Source: Anser cygnoides (taxonomy: Eukaryota; Chordata; Aves; Anseriformes; Anatidae). Taken from it: a stretch of 64,000 nt of DNA. The stretch spans positions 7,486,001 to 7,550,000 of the forward strand of contig NC_089895.1 of assembly GCF_040182565.1 (NCBI RefSeq), written 5' to 3'. Below are positions 47,801 to 60,080 of the stretch, one piece after another. Within the stretch, counting starts at the first letter, position 1; every line of letters starts with the position of its first letter. Under the pieces are notes generated by a model. It saw nothing but the letters and a program-made list of their open reading frames with translations, was not told the DNA's origin and did not search any database. The position numbers and the translations under genes are program-made.

Positions 47801-50800
47801 GGTGGGAAAGAAAGCCTCTCCGTTTCAACAGATGGAGGTTTCTCCACTTCTTTATACACAACCTACAAAGAAACAAGTGAGAGCTCTACAGAAGGGCCTA
47901 GGAGCATTTAAACATGGGCTATTAACAAATTCACATTCCACTGCTCAAGCGTATTACATCTCAGCACCCCCTAGTTCATTAAAAAAGGAAAGGGTTCCAG
48001 CAGGCAAATACTGAGTCCGACATTCTCAGTGAATCGTTTGTTTGTTGGAACCATGATCAAGAGAACACTCCCGTGACAAATAAATGAAAGTGAAAATAAA
48101 TGAAAGGAAAAGTTTTTGCTGAGGTGCGTTTAATGGATCATGCCTTGCTTCTGGTTAAGAGGCATCAGCACTGCCATGGGGATTTTGCAGACTTAACAGT
48201 CTACACATGTGAACTCTTAAAGGATATCTGTCCAGACACAAGACTAGGCTTTCCTCCTCAATGGCACGCAGCACTACTACACTGTTCTTTTTACCTTGAA
48301 GAATGAGAGCAGCTTATGATTTTTGGAACAAGAGCTACAGCTCTCTGCCTGCAGCCAACTACCCAGAATCTATGGGGCCAGAGACTACGCATACATGCGA
48401 GGATAAAAATAAACAATGAGCTGGATGAGCTTGTAAATACAAGACGAATCTAATCACAATCCACTTCAAATGCTGTTTAAAGTTGAGAAATCGCTTCTGT
48501 TAAGTTCCCCCGTTTGTCATCATCTGCACAACCCAAATTGGTAACACAATCACCATCTACATCAAAATACACTGGCATATGACAGAAGTCCTCTGAGAAT
48601 CTACTAGTGCCAACACTGAGAATCATATGTGCGTATTCCAAAAAAATTTGAAAGGATTCCTCTGTTTCTCTTACATCCCCTAGTTTTCAAGGGAGTTCTC
48701 AAGCACTGTCCATACCTTACAAGGAAAAAAACCTACTCTCCAGCATGAAATGGACTTATTGGCATCTTCAGATACAAATAGCTGCACCAACAAAGTGCTG
48801 GCAATTATCAATAGATTTTGGATCCGTACTTACAGTCTTTGTGTCAGCAACCATTGCTGGATGTTCAAACTCTGCGATCTTTTTCCAAGTTACGTGGTTC
48901 AAGATACGCACCTAATTCAAGGAAGCATTGCAAGACAGAACTGTTATGACAAAATTCTGCAAAGTGGTTTAGATGGAAAAGAGAAAAAACCTACTTCTTA
49001 CCTTTTCGTCATAGCTGCCAATTGCCAAAAATTGACTGCTGGGACTCCAGGCAATTGATTTTATGCCTAAGGACCACTCATACGCCCGGTATGTGGACAG
49101 CAGTCTGCCATCAAGGGAGTACAGCAATATTTTATACTGAAAAAAAAGTTGATGAATTTTAAATACAATATCATTAAAAGCCATAGGCAGGCAAAACCAC
49201 TCCTGCCAAGCTCTCCCTGGTTAAAGCACAGAAATTTAATACAAAGGGCATAGTGTCTTATCTGCGATATGAGGCGAGGCTCTAGGCATAGATGCACAAA
49301 ATTATTGTGCAACATAATGTAAGATTTCTACAATATTACTTTAAAGCATAACTCATTATTTATCTGAATAGTTGCTTGCACAACATTCACAATCAAAACT
49401 AATGTATTTTTAAATAAATTAGAAATTTAATGTGATAATGTTATCATTAAATTAAATTAAATTAAAATGTATTAAATAAATACCTACATACCTACAGTTT
49501 GACATACACTTGTAAGGATGCCCATTAACAATATAGGCATATTTTAAATGTTTCATTTGAGTTCAGCTTTTGTTATATTTGTTTAAAAAATATTACAATA
49601 CTAGCTATTTCAGTTACTGCTACACGGCAGCTCTAAAAAACAACCCAAATTCTAAGAAAATAAGCTTTTTCCTCATACCTCAAGACATGTATCCCACACT
49701 GCCAGAACACAGCCATTGGGAGCCCATTCGATCCCAAAGAGATCTTGTGTTTCAGTGTCGAAATGCTGTCCCCAAAAGAGAAAAAGTAATTAGAAACATT
49801 GTACTACCAAATACCGTTGCATCTGACCTAAACATAATCCTTAGTTCTATACATTTAAGATCTCCCACAAAGGTAACAGCATTTTGTATGCTAATGTAGA
49901 AATAGATACTTTACTATTATGAAAAATATTCCAGAAAGAGAAATCAAAGAAACTGTAGAAAAAGGGCAAAAAGTTGCAGCATCTTAAAATTAACAGCATT
50001 TCATAAAAAAACAAAGGTAGTTACACTGACTCAGCCAAGAAGTCTGGCTAACCTAATTCCTTGTCTCAGAAAGGGTTTTAATTTCTCAGATTCATCCAGT
50101 TCTCCAAGACATGCAAGCATGTATTCTTCATAGACCATTTTCATCTTTAAATTGAAAATAAAATGATTTATATGACAATTTAAATGATCACTTTGTCATG
50201 CATTAGATACCTTCAGTATTACTGTAGAATAGTTTGTTGTAAAGAAGCTCATGCAGAATTTAAAGGTGGAAGCTCTGCATTCCGTCAGAAATTCTTTACA
50301 CACATGCAGCATACACAGCTTCCTGAACGGAATCCCTCTGCTACGGAAGCACACCTACAGGCCAGCAAAGGAGCCAGATGCTGGCTAGAAAATACACCAG
50401 CAAGTCTAAAACCAGTCTACCCAAGCGACGGTGTTTAAAGTAGTGTACAACAGATGCTTGTCATTCATGCAGAAGCCGTGGAAGACAGGGACATGCCTTA
50501 CCCTGAGTAGCTGCCAGTCACTGCATACGAAGAGGCTGACGAAGTCTTTGCAGTCACGTCTTTCTGCTACTGCCATATAGCGGCCGTCCTTAGTGAAAGC
50601 GATCCCTGACAAGGAGACAGAAAGGTAACGCTAAGACAAAATAAGGCAGAATAAGTGATGATTCTTCAGTGAAAAGCAGTTACTCCTAATTCAAGGGGGA
50701 AGTAAGAGGAGAGGGGAAAAAAGTTTTACAGAAGATCCCATTAATTAAGTCAATGAGTAGTTTTCACTAATTTGCTTATGCAATTCTTGGACTTTGAATA

Positions 50801-53800
50801 TATGATTTCTAAGGATGCAGCTTTCCAGCTACTGCAGAACTTCATCACGCTTCTAAAAAGACTGTTAGATTATTGACAGACAGTTGTTACAAAAAATCCA
50901 CAGATTTCAAACAAACAGTTCATTTAGCCTAGCCGCATGTGTTAGGTATGCAATTACCAGCATCCCATCAACTTCCAGGCGTGTGTCCTGTCCACTCATA
51001 TAAAACAAGAAATACATTGCCATCTTCAGCACGCGTGTGACTATTATATGCAAACCTCAGCCAGGAAACTGCTAACCACAGTCACGCTGCAGACAGTTCT
51101 GACAGGAGCTTCCCTTTCGAATCTTTTCACGTGTAAAATGAGGCACTTTGGATTAGTGCTTTTCATCACCAGTGCATCCAGCTTAATTTAATGTCTTACA
51201 GGACCTTTCAGAGGGGACCAGGACAGAAAGAACAGGCACACAGATCAGCTGTAATCCTTCTCTCAGTGAGGAAGAGGACCTCAGATCCTAGGGCAGCACT
51301 TGCAGTAGGTGGCACCTGGGTACTGATTTGAGAGCCGTGCAGCCCTGAGGGCGAGCCAGCCCTCCCAGCAGGGAGGGACTAGGAACCTGCTCTGTTCAGA
51401 AACATGTGCTTCATCTTCACACATCAGCTTTGTTTCTCGTAGTGCCACATTAAAAATAACATCCCCCTGTTCAAGCTGTGACACTCACCTTGCTGACAGG
51501 CTTTGGGATACTTGATGTAAGACACAGACTTGGTGCACAAGGACCACACAGTTATCCGCAGCTGTTGCAAAGAGAAAACGAGGAAGTATTTGCTTATTTT
51601 TGTAGATTAAAAAAAAAACAAAAACCCAAACAACCTAGTTCAACAACATAAAGTAGATAAATGCATCTTCTGTGGTTTAATTAAGCTTTGCAATTATTCT
51701 ACATGGCACAAACAAGTCATAAGAAAACCTGCAAGGAATTCTCTCCCGACTCTCTTCAGTTCGAGCAAGGACACTTATTTCAAATTAACATTACACACGT
51801 ATCGAATACTCTAGAGGGGTACAGGTGCCTAACGCCAATACGGACGCAAGCACTTTGTTAATATTGAACTTAGGGATGTCAGCTGGAATCTAGCAACACA
51901 ACTGCCAAGGTATTGTACATAGATGCTTTTCAGTTGGAAAAGCAGTTTCATCACGGAATCTGGAAGAGAGATGAGGAGTTTATCGCATTTATGAATAGAT
52001 GAGAAATTGCTGCAGCTTACGGATATCATATCTCTTGAGACAGGGCTACTAAATGACAAGGCTTTCTTTCAAATTCACACTCAGCTTTGACAGCTAATTT
52101 GCATTTTTCTCTTCCCTCAGCCACCCACAGGAAGGCAACATTACATAATTAAAGAATTAGAAGAGAACTACAATACAGCGTGCAAAGAAACGCATTTAAC
52201 ATCCTATCTAGGGTATTTCTGGAGACCTGTGCATCCACAAAACAAGAACTGCAGAGAAGGCAGTCAGCTGCAAAACAAGCCTCTCCACAGCTCTTCAAGG
52301 TCACAGCCTGCATTCTGGAAGCTCTGCGTTGCCATCTGCAGATTATTCAATTAAAAACAAATACTTCCTCTGCCTTAGCAACGGCAGCCACACCAGACAT
52401 ATGTGCATTAATCAGGATGTCATGTGAACCTTTGCATTTATATCTGGAGCGAGGAATGTTTCCAGCATAAGTTTTTTTCCTCGTGTTTTCCTACATTTTA
52501 TTATACCAAGGTAAGAGAACAGGTAAAACTATTTTTGCAATAAAGAGCCATGGTCATAAAACCTTCTTTCCCAAGGCTACTGAACAACAAAATTAGTTCT
52601 GATTCATTGCATAAGTAAAGCTTTAGCACCATCTACCATTCTCTCACCCACCTGCATCAAGCACAGACCAACTACCAGCAGAAATGGAACAAGTTCCTGC
52701 TGCATTTTTTGTGTTTGTCCTCAATACCTACTTTCCTTCTCTGAAGCAATTGGTACATGGTACGGTTCTTTAGTGAGAGAGGACCCCAAGGTAGCATCCT
52801 GTGTACCTGGTCTACCAGGTAACCCTGCACACTGTGCATTGTAACAGGACCTGGAGGTTTTTCTCACCGCTGACACGAGCCACGCTTTCTAGCGAAAGCA
52901 ACTGATAGGTGTTCAAACCAAGCTGTAGAATCCTAACAAATGCTGCATCTCTCCAGAGATATGTGGAGTCCAAAAGCAGGACAGCATCATTAGCTAGTTC
53001 TCCTACTGCTTTTTTATATGCAAAAGTTTGCGAGACTTGAAAAGACAACACAAGAAACATTATTATTTAGTATAACAGGAAAGAGCATAACCAGATCCCG
53101 GTCTGACTGTAAAAAAGGCACTATTGGACCCCTATTTGATGCAGCCTTTATTGTTCTCATCCTTTATTTAACAGCTATGAAATTACAGCTAGGCATCTAC
53201 AGTACCAACCTGGCAGTTTAACAGATCCTAGAGGAATGCACTAGATGAGCAACATTAATCAAGTTTTATCACTGCAACTGCCCACTTCCGGACATACAGA
53301 AATACCACATTGTTAGTCTGCTCTTCAGGCAAGATTTACTTTAAAAATACCAACACGATGCCTACTCACATTCTTCTACAGCAACTGCAATAGTGATATG
53401 CTGCTTGCTCCTATTAATTGCAGTGTTAAATGTACTTGCTGCTGTTCCTCCCCTGACCAAAACATGCAGGACACACAACACATGCATTCTACAGCCACTT
53501 AATACAAGCTTAGCAGCTGCAAGCTTTGAACGCTGAGGTCTGGATCGTAATTTTTCCTGACAAAGGCATCCAAGCTTACATTTATGTTCCTGCTTGGCCT
53601 CACAATCAACTCACCTTGCCTGCTGCGTGTCACACACTTCTATCCTGCACCGTACAGACTGGCTCAGAGCCTCAGAAAACACAAAAACATACTGCTGAGT
53701 CTGTATGAAGAGGGAAACCTCTACCAGAGAGAAACAGCCCAGGGCGTGCAAGGGCTCTCACCTCTGCCTTGCCCGAGACTGCACCTCAGAAGAGAAATGG

Positions 53801-56800
53801 CAAGTACGCCTTCCCTTTGAGGATTTTTCCGCATCCATCCCTGCTACGCCCATAGGTGCAGTCCTCCCGTGTGCTGCTCAGGAACCTCCTCTGAAAGGGT
53901 TGAGTCTGACAACTCCCCCGAGAAGACATCCGTAATGGTTTCCCTGTTCATTCCTGTACTGCCGCACCTAACAGCTAGACGTGAGCTTACTTCGCTGCCA
54001 CAGAAAGCTTCAGCAACATTAACGTTGGAGTAGTACTGCATTGCTCCATTACCTCCCTAACACATCATTTCTAGCACATAAGGCATAAATTGTAGGAATG
54101 CCCTCTCCGCAGTACTTCAGAGAGACTACAGAGCTCAACCAAGAAGCACCCAGAGCATGTTTCTAGCCAATCGCACAAAAAAGCCCCCCGCTTTTGAAGA
54201 CAAAGCCTATTGTAGGTACCAAGTATAATAATACTTTGATAACCAAGGCACTTCATCTTCAGAGTTGATCGAACTCAGTTACAACACACCCCTAACTAAA
54301 CGATGCTCGATTCAGCTTCAGCATCTCCCTTGTGCTTACCTTTTATTAACTTGCAGCCTTTTCACAGCTACATTGCAGACCACGTGTAAGTGCTGCAGTA
54401 ACTTCACCGCAACCTCTTGCCCAAGTCACAAGACACCTAACCCGAACGTTTTGTCCCAGCATTAAAGCATGTGAAAGCAAACTACTGACACCCAAAATCA
54501 GGATTCTTTTCAGTTCTATTTGTCTAGAGACAAAAAACATTTTCTGAACCGAGAAAGACACACTGCGTGCTTCGCCTATGGACCTGACCCCTGTCTTACA
54601 CAGGCTAGCAATGTTCGCAATTAGATGTCCCCAGAAGGGGGAACCTTCATCTTTCCCGCTGGAAATGAAACATTATTCCACAATCCTGCCCAAGCTGACA
54701 ACACGAACTAGCCCAAGGAGGTTTATTGCCCAGCTGACAGAGGTGATTGAGAGACAGAAACAAGATCACAGACCGGCTGAAGTTGGAGGGACCTCTGGAG
54801 ATCATCTCGTCCAACCCCTGCCACGCACAGAGGATGAAAAGAAAGCCAAACACACCACTAAAGTCACAATTAGTTGTGTTCTTCTTAATGACTTTTTTCT
54901 CAGAGAGTTCACGGGGAAGGGACAATTGTTTTTCCAGCAGAACAGGCTGCGGCCAGCTAAGTCCATGGCAAGCACTGCTTGGCCGATCATTTTGAGGGAT
55001 CCTTTACTACAGGTGACTAGATTAAGTGGAGTTGTCCAACTCAAATCCAAATAATAATGGTGTCTGAGAAGTTTTCAGCTGTTGTTTTGCAGTGGAAAAA
55101 CAAACCAGAAGCAGAAGCATTTTTAAAATAGCCCAAAAACAGCTGAGAAATAAAAAGTATTTAGATGGTAACGTGATAAACACTCTCCAGCGCTGGGTTC
55201 AGGACTGCGTCCCGATGTTGACGGCTATAGGCAGGTGTAAGACTGGTGATTTTCAATAGATAAAAACACACTTTTAAACAACCTTGCATCTCAAATGACT
55301 GTCAACTTTTGTCCCAGACTTGACTGGGTCACAAAGCCTCCTTACATAGCAGTGTCTGTCAGCACCGGATTTCAGAAGATTATTCAGAGCACATTCCTCG
55401 ACAGAAAGCATTTTTCAACCAACGTAGCCATTTCCAGTTACCAAGGATTAGCTCCAATATACACAGAAACACACACATTTTTTCTGCTGCTGGAGTTCTA
55501 AAGAAGTTCCTTAATGCTTCAGCACTAAAGTGGAACTAGAGGCAGCACAGCACGTGCGGTTTGTAAGTATGGGTCTTAAAAGCAGCACTCCAGAACAACG
55601 CTGATTATCTTCAGATACTTATCACAAAATTTGGAAGTTTTAAAAAAGCAAAAGCTCTGTTTGCTTTCTCTGCATCTTCTACTCACAGCTTGTTTAAGCT
55701 CTACATGTGCCTATCCATCTGACATTCAGGTGGAAGGACAGCACTGTAAGAGGAACAACACTGGGCAGAACATCTTCCACAGGACAAACTGAAGACGGGG
55801 AACCTTCAGGTAATCAGCTTGCTGCGCTAGACACGCTACAACGCAGCAGGAGCACAGAACTGCCCCACAAAACAGAGAATTTCAGCAGGAGAGGAAGCAC
55901 CTGCTGCAAAACAGAGCAGCAAACAATAGCCATGGGATGACAAGCTGCCCTCCAGGGCTCTACGTGAATCACTAGCGTTGATTCCGTGTGCCAGCTTTTT
56001 CAGATTCCAGGTAGACTTTGCTTAGCAGGCTTTCAGAAAGTGCTTTTCTGATTGTCACCAAGTCTTTATTTATTAAAACCAAGAAAAAAGTACCTTCGGA
56101 GCACTATTTTTCAAAATTGCTTTTCCTAACAGAATTGTACTCTAGCTTGGTATGAACACCAAGGTGATGAAAGAAATCAAGCTGTAATTATTCTGGCCAC
56201 TTGTCACGTGCAGCTATAAGATGGAAGCAGATGATTAAAAAAAATGCCTTTCAAGTCTGGAAGCACCTTTGAATATTTCCAGCTGCCTGGTAGAACTAGT
56301 GACTCTGGATATACTTCCTCTCATAAGACTGCACCATCCAGTGGGCTTGCACAGCATGCTGTTTATTGCAGTGATTGTAAGATTTAGATAGCTACCTGTA
56401 CCATTCTACATCACTGTCCTCTGCAAAATAATTCTGGGACCCAGAAAGCCTACACATTTTTACAGACTCATCCACAATAAAATGATTGTATTTGCAGACT
56501 TACATTACTGTCAGGCAGCAATGCTCTCTAGCTATTATTATTTAAGGTAATTGAGTCAGAACGGATTTCAGCAATGTCAGAATCCTGACGCACTCTTCTC
56601 CAGTCAGGAATACCACACCCCCCACAATTAAAAGCCTCATAAAATCATTCACTCTAGCACTGACTGCAAAAAGAACTGGACAGCAAGTTAGCTGACGAAT
56701 AAGTTTTCTGTGGCACAAGTAAGTACGGATTGCTGGAAATAAATTAGCAAAACCGTATGCTTTTAAAAATTCTAGTAGGAATAAAAGTTATTTGTGAGCT

Positions 56801-59800
56801 TACAGTGGAGCTCACATGCTGACCTGAAGAATTACAAGTATGAGTAATTAATTGATGCTGTTTGAAAGTGCCACGCCACCAAAGCCAAGCTGCACTGGTT
56901 CACAGGGAACCTTTGAGCCCTCCAAGCAATCTTTGAATTTGCTAAGGTACATTAATACACCAATATTAAGTGTCCTGACAATTTCTGTGTTGAGCACCAC
57001 TCATGTCTGCCCCACCAGACTATGGATTTAGCATGCTATAGAGTAAACACAACTCAGACATCGGCATAACCCAGGCAGCTGTCTGACAAAAGCTAATTTA
57101 GCAACCTGTTTACAGCTGGAAAGAAAACTTATCCCAACACAGATGCCAACTTGGCAAAGGCTTAATGAAATCCTCTAAGGTCAAACCGAGTTCTGTTGGG
57201 AGGTAATAAATACTTGCTCGTCCACCCCCACACGCATGTGCCATACAAAACTCACTTGTAGCACATAGCAGCAGCCCTCAGTTTGGGTTACACAGACTGC
57301 TACGCTTCTGCCTGAGTAGCAAGCGTGTCTTTACTGACTGCAGGTTGAAGCTCTGGGCTCCTTTATTTTAATCACCATCAAGGTGAATCATTCCTGGAAA
57401 AACTCAGGCTTAAACTCATCACTCCTCCTAGCCTAGCCCATGATCTAAAAGGGTGGGGGAGAATGGAAGGAGACTGTTTTATAGCCAGAAAAATCTCTAC
57501 CTCAGTCAGCACTAAAAACCCTGGCCAAACACTAAACAGGCTTGCCAGAGAATTCCACAATGTGTGCACAGGGAACTACACTTCAGCTGCAAGCATGTTT
57601 CTTTGGAGGTTTCCTTGAGAGCATCAGCACATACACTAACTCTAGTATGCACACACATCACGAATTTCCCCATCTATCACCGAAATCTTGGTCAGTGGGA
57701 TAAAACAGGGAAATCTTGCAGTGCAGTATTTGAATTCAGTGCAAGCGAGGATTGTGTCACAACAACGCGTCATTTAGTTTTGAAAAGATTAGATACAGCA
57801 AAGAAAAGTTTCTTGCACGTGGTTCCTAGTTATTTTCTGACCGTTCCTCTCTGCACTGAATAACATCAATCATCAGCTATAATCCAGACTATAAAGGTGG
57901 AGAGTCAGACTTCCACACGCCTTCCAACAAGCCCATTGTGTCCAGCACACACAAAATGCTTCAGTTTCTACACCTAGAACATGGCTCTTAATCAATAAGC
58001 ACTTGCATGCACTTTAATTGTAATTTCACAAGTGGTTCTATCAACAGCCTTCTGACTCCTACCTATAAAATCAAGCATTTCTGTAAACATTTCCAGGATC
58101 TAGATATAAACCTATGAGCTTATTTTTTAATTCCACAGCCAGTCTTAAATTTTTGTGGATGTGGTTTTGTTATGCTTGTTTGCTAGAAACCCTGAGCTTT
58201 CCCTGAGCTACCAACACCACATTTGATTACTAAAAATGCTTTGATAAATGCCAGTTATCCCTACGCTTTTCTTAACAACACAGTTTTACCTGTATAACCT
58301 GAAGTGTCCATTCTCTATTATATCAAACGCAAGAGACTAAAATGTTAACGGAGTAATATCTAAACTGGAATTCACCTAGATTACATCTGCAAATATAGGA
58401 AAACATTGTGTTCTTTACCACCACTACAGCTTTAAGAGCTTCTGGTTATTTTAAGAGGCAAAGTGCAGACAGCAACATCTGATACCATCGAGAGTAATCA
58501 TGACTTCACACTTACATGAAACTCAGTTGTATTGAGAATGTGACGACCATCCGGACTCCAGCATGAAGCCACCAATCCTGCTGAGCCTTCGTCTATCTTA
58601 CAGTGCCAGTCTGGCTGCTCCAAGGACCAGACCTAGGACAGAGAGGAAACCAAACAGACTGCACCAAACGAACACTTCATCTAAACCCCTTCTTGCAAGA
58701 GCACGCCACAGCTGAGGAAAAGTTCCTGCATCACATACCAGAGAGGTCAGGAAACCTCTGAAAGCCCGCAGCCATGAAGGACTGGCGCTGGATTCCGCTA
58801 CAAAAGTAAGCCCCACACCTCTGTGTGTTAATACAAATTGTAAAGTGAGTTTTCTTCTGTGATAAATATTCTAAGTGTCCAGCAACTTAAAAAAAAAAAA
58901 GAAACATGCTTTAGCCCACTTGGCAAGCTTGCATGTATTTGTTCCCTGCTGAAATAAGAAACTTCTAAGATATTCTCTAGCTTTGGTTTAAATTGGTTTG
59001 CTAAATATTTTATTCAAATTTTGGTTGTTTTCAAACTGAGATGTTTGTGATAGTTTTGTAAATATTAGCCTGCTGGGTTACAAAGCCTCAAACCATGCGT
59101 TAGGAATAACAATGTCAATTACTTCAGCAAAAGCACCGAACAACGGCTTGCTGTTACGCTCTCACTCACACCACACGGGAAACATACCTGGTTCGGGTGC
59201 TTACCTGGACGATCCCCCGCTTGTACATGGCGCACAGGATGAAAAGGGAGTCGGACGACCACTCGATGTACTGAATCTGATCCAGGCAAGTGTACAGCTG
59301 GAGGAGCTGGAGGGTGGTCACGTCCCGAACGATGAGCCGGTACTGCACACACGAAGCCTGGGCAGAACCAAGAGCAGAGCTGAGCCGGTGTGTCAGCGCC
59401 AGAGCTAAAAACCGCAACTTTCGCTGCATCCCAACGAAACGCTGCTGACCCAAAGAGCTTTAGCTACAATTTTTTTTATTTTTTTTCCTTTAAAAAGGCC
59501 TGACTGACATAGCTGTTGTAACACAACCCGCTATAAGAATATTTAAGCCAGCAGGGGGGCCTCTCGTCATTCAACAAACCGAGCTCATTAGCTCCCAGAC
59601 CGCCCGTCGGGCACAATTAGCCCTAATGCCCCCAAACAAACCCATTTGGGGGGGTTTCCTCGCCAGCCCCGGGGTCTGGGCAAGGCGCCGCGCTGACCGC
59701 CAGCCCCTCGCACGGCCCCGCCGGACCCCAGCGGCCGGGGGGCGATGCCCCAGGAGGAGCCGGCCCGGTACCGGGGGCACCCACCAGGCACCGCCCGTCG

Positions 59801-59853
59801 GGGGAGATCCTGCCCAGCAGCCCCGTCAGCCGGCACGGCTCCGAGAAGTTCAT
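44762..59853 (-). CDS. WRAP73: WRAP73 (WD repeat containing, antisense to TP73; WDR8), twelve coding exons
   Basis: WRAP73 is a WD40 protein of centrosomes, spindle poles and centriolar satellites. It works with SSX2IP in spindle anchoring and cilium formation. Twelve exons with GT-AG introns and consistent phases join into 447 residues, against about 460 in human as I recall. WD40-type blades are seen throughout: DSLFILCAMYKRGIVQVW (65-75 region), SCWSPDGRHIL, LRITVWSL, GIAFTKDGRYMAVAERRDC, GIEWAPNGCVLAVWDT, SIAWSPSSQFLAIGSYDEK, GIGMLAFSSDNCFLATKN, AVWIWDIQKL, SFQWDPRQPRLAVCT and SLCWHPTGDSMALLS. The segment of residues 273-305 (exon 9) is the least conserved inter-blade linker. The short C-terminus ends EREEVK, about 13 residues shorter than I remember for human. 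The ATG at 59853 starts MNFSEP, as in the family. Most introns are 0.4-1.0 kb; intron 3 is about 7 kb. Confidence 0.96.
45777..45968 (-). CDS. WRAP73: WRAP73 coding exon 11
   Basis: The acceptor is TTTTCTGACAG and the donor GTAAAG. It encodes DNIPNAVWIWDIQKLKL to CVSVQVPMEG; it is the longest exon and holds the clearest WD dipeptide. Confidence 0.95.
46613..46738 (-). CDS. WRAP73: WRAP73 coding exon 10
   Basis: The acceptor is TTTCCACTTCCAG and the donor GTGAGT. It encodes DISQVPVSFQYIKPVADRAN to FLATKN and leaves one base of an Asp codon. Confidence 0.94.
47763..47862 (-). CDS. WRAP73: WRAP73 coding exon 9 (variable linker)
   Basis: The acceptor is CTTTGTAG and the donor GTAAAT. It encodes VVYKEVEKPPSVETERLSF to SSLFSTQ and leaves one base. 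This is the low-conservation linker of the family, but VVYKE and LSFPP are recognisable landmarks. Confidence 0.9.
48834..48911 (-). CDS. WRAP73: WRAP73 coding exon 8
   Basis: 26 codons, VRILNHVTWKKIAEFEHPA to ADTKT; the acceptor is TTGAATTAG and the donor GTAAGT. Confidence 0.93.
49002..49136 (-). CDS. WRAP73: WRAP73 coding exon 7
   Basis: 45 codons, YKILLYSLDGRLLSTYRAYE to AIGSYDEK; the acceptor is ACTTTTTTTCAG and the donor GTAAGA. Confidence 0.95.
49445..49470. repeat. (ATTAA)n microsatellite
   Basis: About five copies of ATTAA in WRAP73 intron 6. Confidence 0.85.
49679..49765 (-). CDS. WRAP73: WRAP73 coding exon 6
   Basis: 29 codons, HFDTETQDLFGIEWAPNG to VWDTCLE; the acceptor is TGGGGACAG and the donor GTATGA. 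Confidence 0.94.
50502..50605 (-). CDS. WRAP73: WRAP73 coding exon 5
   Basis: The acceptor is TCCTTGTCAG. It completes the Gly codon, then IAFTKDGRYMAVAERRDC to SDWQLLR, and ends at GTAAGG in phase 0. Confidence 0.95.
51489..51561 (-). CDS. WRAP73: WRAP73 coding exon 4
   Basis: The acceptor is CTTTGCAACAG and the donor GTGAGT. It encodes LRITVWSLCTKSVSYIKYPK then ACQQ, and leaves one base of a Gly codon. Confidence 0.94.
51562..58515 (-). other. WRAP73 intron 3
   Basis: About 7 kb, by far the largest WRAP73 intron. It contains the CR1-like fragment at 54745-54835. ORFs such as 54578-55054 run through that fragment and are not genes. No exon is missing: exons 3 and 4 join in phase 0 with no gap relative to the family. 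Confidence 0.8.
54745..54835 (-). mobile_element. CR1-like LINE 3'-end fragment
   Basis: The segment reading GATCACAGACCGGCTGAAGT, then GGAGGGACCTCTGGAGATCA and TCTCGTCCAACCCCTGCC matches the well-known 3'-terminal segment of avian CR1 elements read in antisense, so the element points along the minus strand. Only the end survives; no reverse transcriptase is present. Confidence 0.7.
58516..58632 (-). CDS. WRAP73: WRAP73 coding exon 3
   Basis: The acceptor is TCTGTCCTAG and the donor GTAAGT. It encodes residues 75-113, VWSLEQPDWHCKIDEG to LNTTEFH. Confidence 0.94.
59205..59357 (-). CDS. WRAP73: WRAP73 coding exon 2
   Basis: The acceptor is GTTCTGCCCAG and the donor GTAAGC. It encodes residues 24-74 (ASCVQYRLIVRDV to KRGIVQ), the first WD40 blade. 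Confidence 0.94.
59785..59853 (-). CDS. WRAP73: WRAP73 coding exon 1
   Basis: 23 codons, from MNFSEPCRLTGLLG to SPDGRCL, ending at a GTGGGT donor in phase 0, within the CpG island. Confidence 0.9.
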
Positions 59854-60080
59854 GGCGGGCCCGGCCCGGCCCTCGCCCCGGGCCGGCGGCGGGAGGAAGG
59901 GGCAGGCGCCGGGCTGCCAATAGGGGCGGGGGGGCGCCGCGCTGCCCGCCGGGAAATGTAGTCCCGGCCCAGAAAGTAATTATCATGCAAATTAGCTGGG
60001 TAATGAGAGCCCGCGCCGGCTTCGCGCCGTGCCCCGCGGGCTGAGCTTCCCCCCTCGCTGCGGTTTCAGGCGGTTGGGCC
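59854..60080 (-). promoter_or_regulatory. WRAP73 promoter, CpG island with ZNF143-type and octamer motifs
   Basis: GC- and CpG-rich sequence upstream of the WRAP73 ATG. The minus strand at 59962-59950 reads ACTACATTTCCCG, a perfect match to the conserved promoter motif ACTAYRNNNCCCR that ZNF143 binds. The plus strand at 59985-59992 reads ATGCAAAT, the POU octamer, between two TAAT-type homeodomain cores. There is no TATA box. The exact transcription start is unknown. Confidence 0.65.

Noticed and set aside
54578..55054. 158-codon plus ORF in WRAP73 intron 3
   Set aside because: It passes through the CR1-like fragment and has no domain of its own.
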